Source of the DNA: Luminiphilus sp.
Lineage (GTDB): Bacteria > Pseudomonadota > Gammaproteobacteria > Pseudomonadales > Halieaceae
Reading direction: 5' to 3'
Assembly (NCBI GenBank): GCA_028117185.1
Contig: JAOHHD010000003.1
Span: 1-64,000, forward strand
DNA length: 64,000 nt
The stretch's first letter is position 1. The number at the start of each line of letters is the position of its first letter. The notes below the pieces were generated by a model. It was not told where the DNA came from. It did not search any database and worked only from the letters and a program-made list of their open reading frames with translations. Of the stretch, positions 55,323-63,331 are shown piece by piece. Both the position numbers and the translations under genes were made by a program.

Positions 55323-56852
55323 ATGCCACACTCATATATCAAGAAAATACTAAACGCTCGGGTCTACGACGTCGCTCGAGAGACGCCGTTAGATGCAGCG
55401 CCACTATTATCTTCGCGATTGAATAATCAGATATGGCTGAAGAGAGAAGACCTACAGCCCGTCTTTTCTTTTAAATGTCGGGGCGCTTACAACAAAATGA
55501 GTCGGCTCGATGAGTCAGCGCGCAAAGTCGGCGTGGTGGCAGCATCCGCCGGCAATCATGCCCAAGGTGTGGCACTGGCTGCGCAAAAGCTCAGTATCAA
55601 AGCGACCATTGTCATGCCAGTGACCACCCCCGCTATTAAGGTTGATGCGGTGCGTGCTCGTGGAGCGCGTGTCGTACTCTGTGGTGACACCTTTGATGAG
55701 GCGGCGGTTCGCGCAACTGAGCTGGTGGCCACACAGGGCCTTACTTTTATTCATCCTTTCGATGATCCCGATGTGATCGCGGGTCAGGGCACGGTGGCGA
55801 TGGAGCTGGTAAGGCAAGCACCCGGCCCGCTTGATTATGTTTTTATTTGCTGCGGCGGCGGCGGTTTGCTGGCGGGTATGGCCGCTTATCTTCGCTATAC
55901 CTGGCCCAATACGCGGATCATTGGTGTCGAACCTGAGGATGCCGCCTGTACACAGGCCGCACTCAACAAAGGACGTCGGGTCACGTTACGTGAAGTGGGC
56001 TTATTTGCAGACGGCTGTGCGGTGGCTCAGGTGGGCAAGGAAACTTTTCGGATTATCCGAGAGTGTGTTGACGAGGTGATGACGGTTTCCACAGACGAAA
56101 TCTGCGCCGCGGTGAAAGATATCTTCGAAGACACGCGTGCCATTGCCGAGCCGGCAGGTGCATTGGCGGTAGCAGGCATGAAAAAGTTTGCTGAAACCCG
56201 CGCCATTACCGGAAAAATGATGGCGGCGACTGTCAGCGGCGCCAATACCAATTTTGACCGTCTTCGCTACATCTCTGAGCGCACCGAAATTGGTGAGCGT
56301 CGTGAGGCGATATTGAGCGTGACCATTCCTGAACGCGCGGGCGCCTTTCGCACTTTTTGTAGCGCGATTGGTAAGCGTAATATCACAGAGTTTAATTATC
56401 GGTATGAAACGTCGGGAGAGGCGCGCGTATTTGTTGGGCTGACCGTGACACCGGATGACGAGGGTGTATCCGCATTGCAGTCAGCACTGGAGCGCAAGGG
56501 GTATCGTGTGTTGGATATGACGGACAACGAGACCGCTAAGCTGCATCTGCGTCACATGATCGGGGGTAGAATTTCTCAAGATACTGCCGACGAAATAGTG
56601 TTCCGAGTGGAGTTTCCGGAGCGTCCTGGAAGCTTGCTGCAGTTCCTCAATGCGCTGGGGAATGACTTTAGTATTTCCTTGTTTCATTACAGAAACCATG
56701 GATCGGCATTCGGTCGCATACTCGTGGGTATGCAAGTCCCCCCGAGTAAGCGCCCTGCACTCAAAAAGGCATTGTCTCGATTGGGTTATCGGTTTTGGGA
56801 AGAGACGGATAATCCGGCGTATCGCGAGTATTTAGGTCGTCCCGGGACATAA
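55323..56852 (+). CDS. ilvA: Threonine dehydratase, biosynthetic (threonine ammonia-lyase) IlvA
   Basis: The 509-residue protein deaminates threonine to 2-oxobutanoate, the first step of isoleucine synthesis. The PLP domain shows the Lys motif SFKCRGAYNKM, SAGNHAQGVAL and the Gly loop CCGGGGLLAG. Two ACT-like regulatory domains follow (about residues 330-415 and 425-505; PERAGAFRTFC and PERPGSLLQFL), the isoleucine-feedback-regulated layout. Its imine product is the natural substrate of RidA, also in this window. A 105-base gap separates it from fba. Confidence 0.96.
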   Translation: MPHSYIKKILNARVYDVARETPLDAAPLLSSRLNNQIWLKREDLQPVFSFKCRGAYNKMSRLDESARKVGVVAASAGNHAQGVALAAQKLSIKATIVMPVTTPAIKVDAVRARGARVVLCGDTFDEAAVRATELVATQGLTFIHPFDDPDVIAGQGTVAMELVRQAPGPLDYVFICCGGGGLLAGMAAYLRYTWPNTRIIGVEPEDAACTQAALNKGRRVTLREVGLFADGCAVAQVGKETFRIIRECVDEVMTVSTDEICAAVKDIFEDTRAIAEPAGALAVAGMKKFAETRAITGKMMAATVSGANTNFDRLRYISERTEIGERREAILSVTIPERAGAFRTFCSAIGKRNITEFNYRYETSGEARVFVGLTVTPDDEGVSALQSALERKGYRVLDMTDNETAKLHLRHMIGGRISQDTADEIVFRVEFPERPGSLLQFLNALGNDFSISLFHYRNHGSAFGRILVGMQVPPSKRPALKKALSRLGYRFWEETDNPAYREYLGRPGT

Positions 56853-56914
56853 TGAGCCCGCTAGCGGCAGGACGATGACAAGGGGTCATCCGACCATCGG
56901 TTATGGTGCCCTAG

Positions 56915-57490
56915 CTAATGCTCAGCATGAAAGAGTACCAGCGCAGAATCGCTCAAGAAGCCGTCTAAGCGTTTGTCGTGGGCTTCTGCTTGCCAATCGT
57001 CGATGTGTTGCTGGGCATAGCCGACCCCTAGCCGAAATCCGCGTGCTGTGACAAAGAGTCGATCATAAAACCCTCCCCCATAACCCAGCCTCATGCCGGT
57101 GCGCCCGCAACCCAGCAGTGGCGTGATAAACAAATCAATGCTCTCAATCGAGACGGATTCTGCAGAAGCCAGTGGTTGAAGCACGCCACCTACTGTGGTC
57201 TCGGTTGCATCACCTTCTTGCCACAAATGAAAGCGCAGTGTGGTGCCGACGACTCTGGGACAGACCACCTGAGATCCGGAGCACCTGTGTGCCAGTAGCC
57301 CGGATGGGTCAAATTCTGATTGGTGAGGTAAGTAGCTCGCAATGACGCGCGCTGATTGCCAGATGCGCCAGTTGTCTAAATGTTTGCGGGCGCTTTGGCA
57401 GGCAAGATGCCGTTGTTCGTCAGTCAGCCGATCCCGCGCACTACGCAGCGCGCGCCGTAACGCGCTTTTATCTGACTTTATATCAGCCAT
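56915..57490 (-). CDS. ygfA: 5-formyltetrahydrofolate cyclo-ligase (YgfA)
   Basis: The 191-residue enzyme recycles 5-formyl-THF to 5,10-methenyl-THF with ATP. It has KSALRRALRSARDRL near the start, ASYLPHQSEFDPSGL, and the C-terminal signature GCGRTGMRLGYGGGFYDRLF. The start at 57490 (MADIKSDK) has GGAG seven bases upstream; the upstream open frame runs into the 6S RNA region. It directly follows the 6S RNA gene on the minus strand, the conserved ssrS-ygfA transcript. Confidence 0.94.
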   Translation of the reverse strand: MADIKSDKSALRRALRSARDRLTDEQRHLACQSARKHLDNWRIWQSARVIASYLPHQSEFDPSGLLAHRCSGSQVVCPRVVGTTLRFHLWQEGDATETTVGGVLQPLASAESVSIESIDLFITPLLGCGRTGMRLGYGGGFYDRLFVTARGFRLGVGYAQQHIDDWQAEAHDKRLDGFLSDSALVLFHAEH

Positions 57491-57568
57491 GTGATGGCTC
57501 CGCGGCCGACTGGGGAGTGTGCTGAGCTGCAACTCTCTGGCGCAGCGAGGGTGTGGCAGCCAAAACCA

Positions 57569-57588
57569 GGTGGCGAGGCTCCGCCACC
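57569..57588 (-). terminator. Hairpin between 6S RNA and ygfA
   Basis: GGTGGCG and CGCCACC form a seven-base-pair stem with a six-base loop immediately after the 6S RNA, followed by TGGTTTTG. The T-run is short and interrupted, so termination would be partial, allowing read-through into ygfA, as in enterics. It could alternatively be a processing signal. Confidence 0.5.
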
Positions 57589-57779
57589 CCTGTGAATAAT
57601 AAAATGACCCGTGGTACCGCTGACGAATAGGCCCTTGAACCCTTGCGGCTCAAGGTGGTGACCACCGCGTGGCTTCAGGCTTCCCGGTTTAGACCAGGCT
57701 TGCTCAACCGCCACGGAGGTGATCTCCGGGTACTGCATTATCGGCTCGAGGACAAATCGTCTGGCGCATACAACAGGCC
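57589..57779 (-). ncRNA. ssrS: 6S RNA
   Basis: 6S RNA binds sigma70 RNA polymerase by imitating an open promoter. On the minus strand the near-diagnostic element CCTTGAGCCGCAAGGGTTCA is present (E. coli has CCTTGAACCAAGGGTTCAAGG), and the 5' half holds CCTCGAGCCGATAATGC, matching CCCTGAGCCGATATTTC. Terminal pairing is visible: CCTGT near the 5' end with ACAGG at the 3' end, and GACGA with TCGTC in the closing stem. The length (about 190) and position between zapA and ygfA match the family. Ends are approximate. Confidence 0.92.
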
Positions 57780-57785
57780 ATCGAG

Positions 57786-57813
57786 AGTATAACGGATTCC
57801 CAGCTTCAGTTAA
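57786..57813 (-). promoter_or_regulatory. Sigma70-type promoter of 6S RNA
   Basis: TATACT (57786-57791) lies 16 bases after TTAACT (57808-57813) on the minus strand, placing the start near 57779, exactly where the 6S fold should begin. The -35 overlaps the last codons and stop of zapA. Confidence 0.65.
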
Positions 57814-58123
57814 TCTCGAGCTGGCGCAGTTGATAGAGCACTTCATCGAGCTGGCTATTGAGCGCAGACAGCCGCTGCTGCTCTTCACTGTTCTGAGTGG
57901 ACTGCTCGCCACCCTTCAGCGCCAGCAACTCGTGGCTGATATTCAGCGCCGCCATAATGGCAACGCGCTCTAAACCAATGACCTTGCCTGTGGAGCGGAT
58001 ATCCCGCATGTGCTGATCGAGGTAACGAGCGGCAGTGGCGAGCGCCGACTCCTCGTCAGCGGGGCAAGCGACTTGATACTCTTTGTCGAGAATATCGACG
58101 CTGACAGTGTTAGAGCGGCTCAT
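57806..58123 (-). CDS. zapA: Cell division protein ZapA
   Basis: ZapA bundles FtsZ filaments at midcell. The 105-residue protein has the ZapA N-terminal pattern SVDILDKEYQVACPADEE followed by ALATAARYLDQHMRDIR, and a C-terminal coiled coil (QNSEEQQRLSALNSQLDEVL). It overlaps the upstream ZapB-like gene by four bases. Downstream is 6S RNA, whose promoter starts within its last codons. Confidence 0.94.
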   Translation of the reverse strand: MSRSNTVSVDILDKEYQVACPADEESALATAARYLDQHMRDIRSTGKVIGLERVAIMAALNISHELLALKGGEQSTQNSEEQQRLSALNSQLDEVLYQLRQLEIN

Positions 58124-58329
58124 GCAGTCCCATCCAAAGAGCGCAATCGGGCAAGAGAAGTTTCAACGTGTTCGCTCGCTTGACGCTGCCGCTCTAATAG
58201 CTCTCGACGCTCTTTTTGCAGTTCCGCAGTGCGCAACTTCAAAGCACGATTTTCTCGGTTTAACTCGCGGCTCAGCTCAATGAGATCATTCACTTTTGTT
58301 TCAAGCGCCTGTATGAGGTTTTCAGCCAC
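58120..58329 (-). CDS. ZapB-like coiled-coil protein (TIGR02449 family)
   Basis: The 69-residue protein is almost entirely coiled coil, with leucines in heptads (LIQALETKVNDLIELSREL) and many charged residues after that. It corresponds to the small protein that precedes zapA in Pseudomonas and relatives and resembles ZapB, which links ZapA to the divisome. Overlap of four bases with zapA indicates coupled expression. Function is inferred from structure and context. Confidence 0.82.
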   Translation of the reverse strand: MAENLIQALETKVNDLIELSRELNRENRALKLRTAELQKERRELLERQRQASEHVETSLARLRSLDGTA

Positions 58330-58362
58330 GGCATGTACACTATGTCAGTTGGAAGCAAGCAC

Positions 58363-58368
58363 TATAAT
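58363..58368 (+). promoter_or_regulatory. Candidate -10 element for ygfB-pepP-ubiH-ubiI
   Basis: A perfect TATAAT lies in the divergent gap between the ZapB-like gene and ygfB, 128 bases before the ygfB start. No convincing -35 lies 16-18 bases upstream, and there is no TGn extension, so it is only a candidate. Confidence 0.35.
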
Positions 58369-58496
58369 GCGCGTTGTTTCACTGGGTCAATGCACGGCAG
58401 CGCGACTAAGATGATGGCGGCCTCTGTTAGGAAGGAGAGTGGCGTCATTAGCGATAAATAAGGTTTCATTTACTGACGATCAGGGAAGGCACTATT

Positions 58497-59099
58497 TTGT
58501 TATTCGACGCACTGGGCGCATTCGAAGATATGCCTCATTGGGAAGAGGCGGCAGACAGCCTTTTCAATGCGGGCCTCACCATCAATCCATCTGCGCTTCA
58601 TGGCGGTATGGTGGGTTTACTTGCCGCGGGATTTAGCCCTCGCACAGATCAACATTTTTCGTCGACCGTGGCGGCATTGGAAAAAGCACTGGCGATCGAG
58701 TTAACGGGTGAGCTAGTCGAATTTATATCCCGGTTGAGTCTCGCGACCTTATCCGCTATCGAGGACGCTGATTACACATTCCAACCGATGTTGCCGCCCG
58801 ATGAGGATGCCTTAGAGGAACGCTTATTATCCGTTTCTGAGTGGAGCACGGGATTTTTATCTGGTTTCACTCAGGGGATCACGATTCGCGAAGCAGCGGG
58901 CGAACCCGTTGCGGGCCTAACGGCTGAGGCGTTGAAAGATATCGCTGCCATCTCACAAGTGGACCCTGCGGAGTCTGATTCTGAGACGGCAGAGCGTCAA
59001 CTCGATGACATCATCGAATATTTACGGTTTGCCGCCATTAACACGGTCATAGAAGCACAAGCGCTACAGGAGGCTGATCTTGAAGATCACCAAAGCTGA
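58497..59099 (+). CDS. ygfB: UPF0149 family protein YgfB
   Basis: The 200-residue protein shows the UPF0149 pattern: ALHGGMVGLLAAGF near residue 32, WSTGFLSGF near residue 120 and the C-terminal EYLRFAAINTVIE. The family is uncharacterised in most species; in P. aeruginosa YgfB affects beta-lactam resistance. It starts at a TTG (58497), supported by GGGAAGG seven bases upstream; no ATG is available. It overlaps pepP by 20 bases. Its place between zapA and pepP is highly conserved. Confidence 0.88.
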   Translation: MLFDALGAFEDMPHWEEAADSLFNAGLTINPSALHGGMVGLLAAGFSPRTDQHFSSTVAALEKALAIELTGELVEFISRLSLATLSAIEDADYTFQPMLPPDEDALEERLLSVSEWSTGFLSGFTQGITIREAAGEPVAGLTAEALKDIAAISQVDPAESDSETAERQLDDIIEYLRFAAINTVIEAQALQEADLEDHQS

Positions 59100-60399
59100 G
59101 TTTACTCGTCGTCGTAAAAAACTGATGTCCATGATGGATAAAAACAGTATCGCGATCATACCTGGTGCACGGGAGGTGACTCGCAGTCGAGATACTGAAT
59201 ATCCGTTTCGGCAGAATAGCGATCTCTTTTATTTGACGGGGTTCGAGGAGCCTGATGCGGTGCTGGTGCTCCTGCCCGGTCGCCGACAGGGTCAGATGAT
59301 CCTATTTTGTCGCGAGCGCGACCCAGATATGGAACTCTGGAATGGTTATCGATTAGGCCCGGAGGGCGCTATTGCCTACTTGGGGCTGGATGACGCTTTC
59401 CCTATTGATGACCTCGATGAGATTCTTCCCGGTCTCATGGAGGGAACGCATCGGATTTACTACTCAATGGGCCATGACGATCATTTTGATCAGCGGGTGA
59501 TGGGTTGGGTGAACCAGATTCGACGTCTTGTGCGGACCGGCGCAGCACCCCCTGCCGATTTTACTGATTTGGCGTTCCTCCTTCATGAACAGCGCTTAAT
59601 CAAGTCCGCTGCTGAACTGCGTGTAATGCGCAAAGCGGGTGAGATCAGCGCCGAAGCGCATATCCGTGCAATGCGCGAGTGTCGTGCGGGACGATACGAA
59701 TATCATCTTGAAGCGTCTATCCAACACACTTTTGCGGAGCATGGCGCGCGCTTTCCCGCTTATAACTCGATTGTGGGTTCAGGCGCTAACGCCTGCGTGT
59801 TGCATTACACCGAAAATAACGCGCGCATGCGCGCTGGTGATTTGGTGCTCATTGACGCCGGCTGTGAGTACGAGGGTTATGCAGCTGATATTACCCGCAC
59901 ATTTCCCGTCAGCGGACAGTTTTCCCCAGAGCAACGGGCCCTCTATGACCTGGTTTTAGCGGCGCAACACGCTGCGATTGCCAAGGTGAAACCCGGCAAC
60001 ACGTGGAATCAGCCACATGACGCCACCGTGAGAGTGATTACTCGCGGATTGATCAAGTTGGGGTTACTGAAAGGTAAGGAGCGCGATTTGATCAAATCGG
60101 AGGCCTATCGCGATTTTTATATGCACCGTGCCGGCCATTGGTTGGGTCTGGATGTTCACGACGTGGGGGATTATCGCGTAGATGGTCGCTGGCGGCAGTT
60201 AGAGGTGGGCATGGTTATGACCATCGAGCCTGGTATTTATGTCGCGCCGGATAATACGCGCGTCGCCAAGCGGTGGCGCGGCATCGGGGTGCGAATAGAG
60301 GATGATGTGGCGGTCACCGAGACAGGGTGCGACGTATTAACTGGAGACGTGCCGACCAATGCCGATGAGATTGAAGCGCTCATGTCAGCAGCGCCATGA
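59080..60399 (+). CDS. pepP: Xaa-Pro aminopeptidase PepP
   Basis: PepP removes N-terminal residues preceding proline. The 439-residue metallopeptidase has SRDTEYPFRQNSDLFYLTGF in its N-domain and the pita-bread catalytic domain with metal ligands in LIDAGCEYEGYAADITRTFP (two Asp), HRAGHWLGLDVHDVG (His), MTIEPGIY (Glu) and IRIEDD-like VRIEDDVAV (Glu). The start is a TTG at 59080 with a perfect AGGAGG six bases upstream. It overlaps ygfB by 20 bases and ubiH by four. Confidence 0.95.
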   Translation: MKITKAEFTRRRKKLMSMMDKNSIAIIPGAREVTRSRDTEYPFRQNSDLFYLTGFEEPDAVLVLLPGRRQGQMILFCRERDPDMELWNGYRLGPEGAIAYLGLDDAFPIDDLDEILPGLMEGTHRIYYSMGHDDHFDQRVMGWVNQIRRLVRTGAAPPADFTDLAFLLHEQRLIKSAAELRVMRKAGEISAEAHIRAMRECRAGRYEYHLEASIQHTFAEHGARFPAYNSIVGSGANACVLHYTENNARMRAGDLVLIDAGCEYEGYAADITRTFPVSGQFSPEQRALYDLVLAAQHAAIAKVKPGNTWNQPHDATVRVITRGLIKLGLLKGKERDLIKSEAYRDFYMHRAGHWLGLDVHDVGDYRVDGRWRQLEVGMVMTIEPGIYVAPDNTRVAKRWRGIGVRIEDDVAVTETGCDVLTGDVPTNADEIEALMSAAP

Positions 60400-61595
60400 C
60401 CTCGCATTCGCAGGTACTGATTCTCGGCGGGGGGCTAGCGGGGCTCTCTTTTGCCATTGCGATCGCCTGTAGGAATCCAGATGTAGACATTGTCTTGCTG
60501 GAGGCTAGTCCCTTTCGTTCGGGCTCTCCTAATCCACTCGATACGCGCGGATCGGCGCTCAATTTACACTCTGTGTCATTACTGGAGTCTTGGAGCGTTT
60601 GGTCAGACCTGTGCCCCGCCGCAGGCGCAATACGCGATATCCATGTCTCTCATCGTGGCCATTTTGGTAGCACGGTGATGACGGCAAGCGAACTTGATGT
60701 CTCAGCTTTGGGCTATGTCGTGGAGAATCATGAGCTCGGTCAGCAATTGCTGGCTCGTGCTCAGCAATTGGATATCACTATTCGATCCCCGGTCCGGTGC
60801 AGTGGCCTTCGAACTGAGGCAGGTGCACCGGCGATTGAGACAGAAGAAGGTGAGGTGATTACCGCTGACCTTGTCTTGCTGGCTGCAGGTGTAGCGCCTG
60901 ATTGGTTTGCCCAGTTGGGTATCCGCGTCTTGGAGCGACCGACCCCTAATACTGCATTGGTATTCAATGCGCGTTTTCCAGGGCAACAAAGTGGTCGCGC
61001 TTTTGAGCGTTTTACCGAAAATGGTCCATTAGCCGTGCTGCCCTTGCCGACAATTAGCCATGCCGATCAGCGTTATAACGTGGTGTGGTCGGTGTCCAAT
61101 AGCGCAGCAACAACGCTTGGCGATCTGGACGATGAGGCTTTTAGAAATCACTTTCAGGATGCATTTGGTTGGCGGTTAGGGCGCGTTAAGGCCATTGGGC
61201 GTCGCAGCCAGTGGCCATTGGTGCGGTTATCGGCGTCAGAGCAGTTCCGCTCGGGCTTTCTCTTGGTTGGTAACGCTGCACACACGCTGCACCCCGTCGC
61301 GGGCCAAGGGCTAAATCTCTCCCTGCGGGAGGCCGGCCTGCTAGCACAAGCAATCGCCGATACGCAGCAGCACTCGGCTCCCATTGGCTGTGTGCAGAGT
61401 TTGAAAACCTATCTCGATCAAGTGTCCCTTGAGCAGCGCTTTGTCGTCGACAGTACCGATGCGTTGGCGACCCTTTTTAACCGCCGCGGGCCGCTATTGG
61501 ATGTCCCCCGAGATGCATCACTTGCCCTCTTAGATTTACTGCCAGCAGTCCGGCAACAAGTCGCCAGTGTTGGAACAGGCCGGCGCTATGCCTGA
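60396..61595 (+). CDS. ubiH: Ubiquinone hydroxylase UbiH (FAD-dependent)
   Basis: The 399-residue flavoprotein monooxygenase hydroxylates the ubiquinone ring in aerobic synthesis. It begins with the FAD-binding VLILGGGLAGLSFAIA, has DTRGSALN for the second FAD contact, and the family signature VGNAAHTLHPVAGQGLNLSL. The position after pepP and before the second hydroxylase is the conserved pepP-ubiH-visC order, which supports UbiH over the other homologues. It overlaps both neighbours slightly. Confidence 0.92.
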   Translation: MTSHSQVLILGGGLAGLSFAIAIACRNPDVDIVLLEASPFRSGSPNPLDTRGSALNLHSVSLLESWSVWSDLCPAAGAIRDIHVSHRGHFGSTVMTASELDVSALGYVVENHELGQQLLARAQQLDITIRSPVRCSGLRTEAGAPAIETEEGEVITADLVLLAAGVAPDWFAQLGIRVLERPTPNTALVFNARFPGQQSGRAFERFTENGPLAVLPLPTISHADQRYNVVWSVSNSAATTLGDLDDEAFRNHFQDAFGWRLGRVKAIGRRSQWPLVRLSASEQFRSGFLLVGNAAHTLHPVAGQGLNLSLREAGLLAQAIADTQQHSAPIGCVQSLKTYLDQVSLEQRFVVDSTDALATLFNRRGPLLDVPRDASLALLDLLPAVRQQVASVGTGRRYA

Positions 61596-62793
61596 GCGCC
61601 ACAGTGAGCGTAACGCGGACGTGCTGATCGTTGGCGCCGGCATTGCCGGACTGTCTTTAGCGATTGCGTTGAGTAAAAGTGATTTGAATGTCGTGGTAAT
61701 CGATGGCGCTGATCGTCCAAAGCCAGTCAATGAGGGCGTTGCATTAGACGACTGGGATCTTAGGGTCAGCGCATTGACACCCACTTCCATCCATTTTCTT
61801 GAGTCGCTCGGGGTATGGCAGAAGATCCCTAATGAGCGGACGGCGCCTTACGAGAGCATGTGTGTTTGGGATGCCGACGGTACTGGTCGAATCACTTTTA
61901 ATGCAGCTGACATCGGCACATCCTACCTCGGGCACATTGTCGAGAACCGACAAACGGTGCAGGCGTTGATAGAGTGTGTTGAGGCTTGCAGCCGTGTGGA
62001 GCTTCGTTGGCACAGTGCACTGGAATCCATGGCCCGCAGATCGGACGGTTGGTCTGTTCATTGTGCGGGTGAGCAATGCTTCTCTGTGCAACTCGTTGTT
62101 GCGGCTGACGGGGCACGTTCAAAAGTACGTCAGCTGACAGCGCTTCCCACGCGAGACTGGGACTACCATCAGAGTGCGATTGTTGGCACGGTTGCGCTAT
62201 CGTCGCCGCATCAACAGACGTGCTGGCAAGCATTTCTGAACAGCGGTCCGTTGGCGTTACTGCCACTGCCCGACCCTGCGAAAGTAGCACTGGTTTGGTC
62301 GCTAGATGAGCGGGATCATGCGGAGGTTGCAGCACTGTCAGATACTGCCTTTGTTCACGCTTTAAATTGTGCGTTGGGGCCATTAGCGCCCCAGGCAGAG
62401 GCGGTGGGGGCGCGCCTGAGTTTTCCACTGAGACAAAGTCACGCGATCGATTACGTAGATGAGGCGCTCGTATTGGTCGCTGATGCGGCACACAGCATTC
62501 ATCCATTGGCTGGACAAGGCATCAACCTCGGGCTGTCCGATGTGCGCATTTTGGCGCAGGAACTGTTGGCGGGCTGTGCTAGTGGTCTCACTGTTGCTAG
62601 CGCCGTTTCGCTGAAACGTTACCAACGGCAACGTAAGTCGGAAAATCTTGCCATGATGGCGGCGATGGAAGGATTTAAGCGCGGCTTTGGCAGCCTCCAT
62701 CCTGTCGCTGTGATACTGCGGAATGTCGGTCTCAATGTTGTTGAGCGCCAGCGTTGGCTCAAGCGATGGTTTATGCGGCAAGCCATTAATTGA
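61588..62793 (+). CDS. ubiI: UbiI/VisC-type ubiquinone hydroxylase
   Basis: A second FAD monooxygenase of 401 residues, homologous to UbiH: VLIVGAGIAGLSLAIA at the start, DLRVSALT for the second FAD contact, ADGARSKVRQL and ADAAHSIHPLAGQGINLGL. Position suggests UbiI (VisC), the C5 hydroxylase, though UbiF-like C6 activity cannot be excluded from sequence alone. Start at the ATG 61588, overlapping ubiH by eight bases; a TTG at 61567 is open too. In enterics gcvT follows, but here it is missing. Confidence 0.88.
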   Translation: MPERHSERNADVLIVGAGIAGLSLAIALSKSDLNVVVIDGADRPKPVNEGVALDDWDLRVSALTPTSIHFLESLGVWQKIPNERTAPYESMCVWDADGTGRITFNAADIGTSYLGHIVENRQTVQALIECVEACSRVELRWHSALESMARRSDGWSVHCAGEQCFSVQLVVAADGARSKVRQLTALPTRDWDYHQSAIVGTVALSSPHQQTCWQAFLNSGPLALLPLPDPAKVALVWSLDERDHAEVAALSDTAFVHALNCALGPLAPQAEAVGARLSFPLRQSHAIDYVDEALVLVADAAHSIHPLAGQGINLGLSDVRILAQELLAGCASGLTVASAVSLKRYQRQRKSENLAMMAAMEGFKRGFGSLHPVAVILRNVGLNVVERQRWLKRWFMRQAIN

Positions 62794-62919
62794 CCTGACG
62801 GGCACAAAAGCTATTGCGCGGGTCACTTGCCTTCAAAAACAGGCTGCTTGCGATTCATGTCTTGCTCGTTTGAGTCTGCCAAAGCATGTGTTTCATCGTT
62901 ATTGAGTGAGGAGGTCGTC

Positions 62920-63315
62920 ATGTCTCAGAATCCAATCAACCTTCATTATGCGGCCACCCATGAGTGGGCCCGGTTGGAAGCGGATGGCTCTGTGACGGTC
63001 GGCATTACTGACCATGCCCAGCAGGCGTTGGGGGATGTCATGTACGTCGAGCTACCCGCGGTGGGAGCCGTCGTTTTGACCGCGGGGTTCACAGGCATCG
63101 TCGAGTCGGTTAAAGCAGCGTCCGATATTTATGCACCGATAGCGGGCACGGTGCTCGCTGTTAATGATGAATTAGCCGATACCCCCGAGCGCATTAATGA
63201 AGACCCCTATGGTGCCGGATGGTTTTATCGCTTGCAGCCAGAAGAACCGCATCAGCTTAACGCCCTCCTGAATGCGGGCGGCTACGCCTCCGCAGTAGCG
63301 GCAGAGACTCCCTAG
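62920..63315 (+). CDS. gcvH: Glycine cleavage system H protein
   Basis: GcvH carries the aminomethyl group on a lipoyl-lysine during glycine cleavage. The 131-residue protein has HEWARLEADGSVTVGITDHA, LGDVMYVELPAVG and the lipoylation motif IVESVKAASDIYAPIAG with its conserved Lys, and ends with AGWFYRLQPEE. GGAGG lies five bases before the ATG at 62920; earlier codons in frame are not part of the protein. Usually gcvT precedes and gcvP follows; neither is here, and no glycine riboswitch is seen in the 126-base leader. Confidence 0.95.
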   Translation: MSQNPINLHYAATHEWARLEADGSVTVGITDHAQQALGDVMYVELPAVGAVVLTAGFTGIVESVKAASDIYAPIAGTVLAVNDELADTPERINEDPYGAGWFYRLQPEEPHQLNALLNAGGYASAVAAETP

Positions 63316-63331
63316 TTTGTGCTGCCCAGGT

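Noticed and set aside
56853..56914. Terminator between convergent ilvA and ygfA
   Set aside because: Short stems (GATGAC/GTCATC and ACCAT/ATGGT) exist but without T-tracts and with weak pairing; not convincing enough to annotate.
62794..62919. Possible glycine riboswitch ahead of gcvH
   Set aside because: The leader is 126 bases and lacks the conserved glycine aptamer core words; nothing resembling tandem aptamers was visible.
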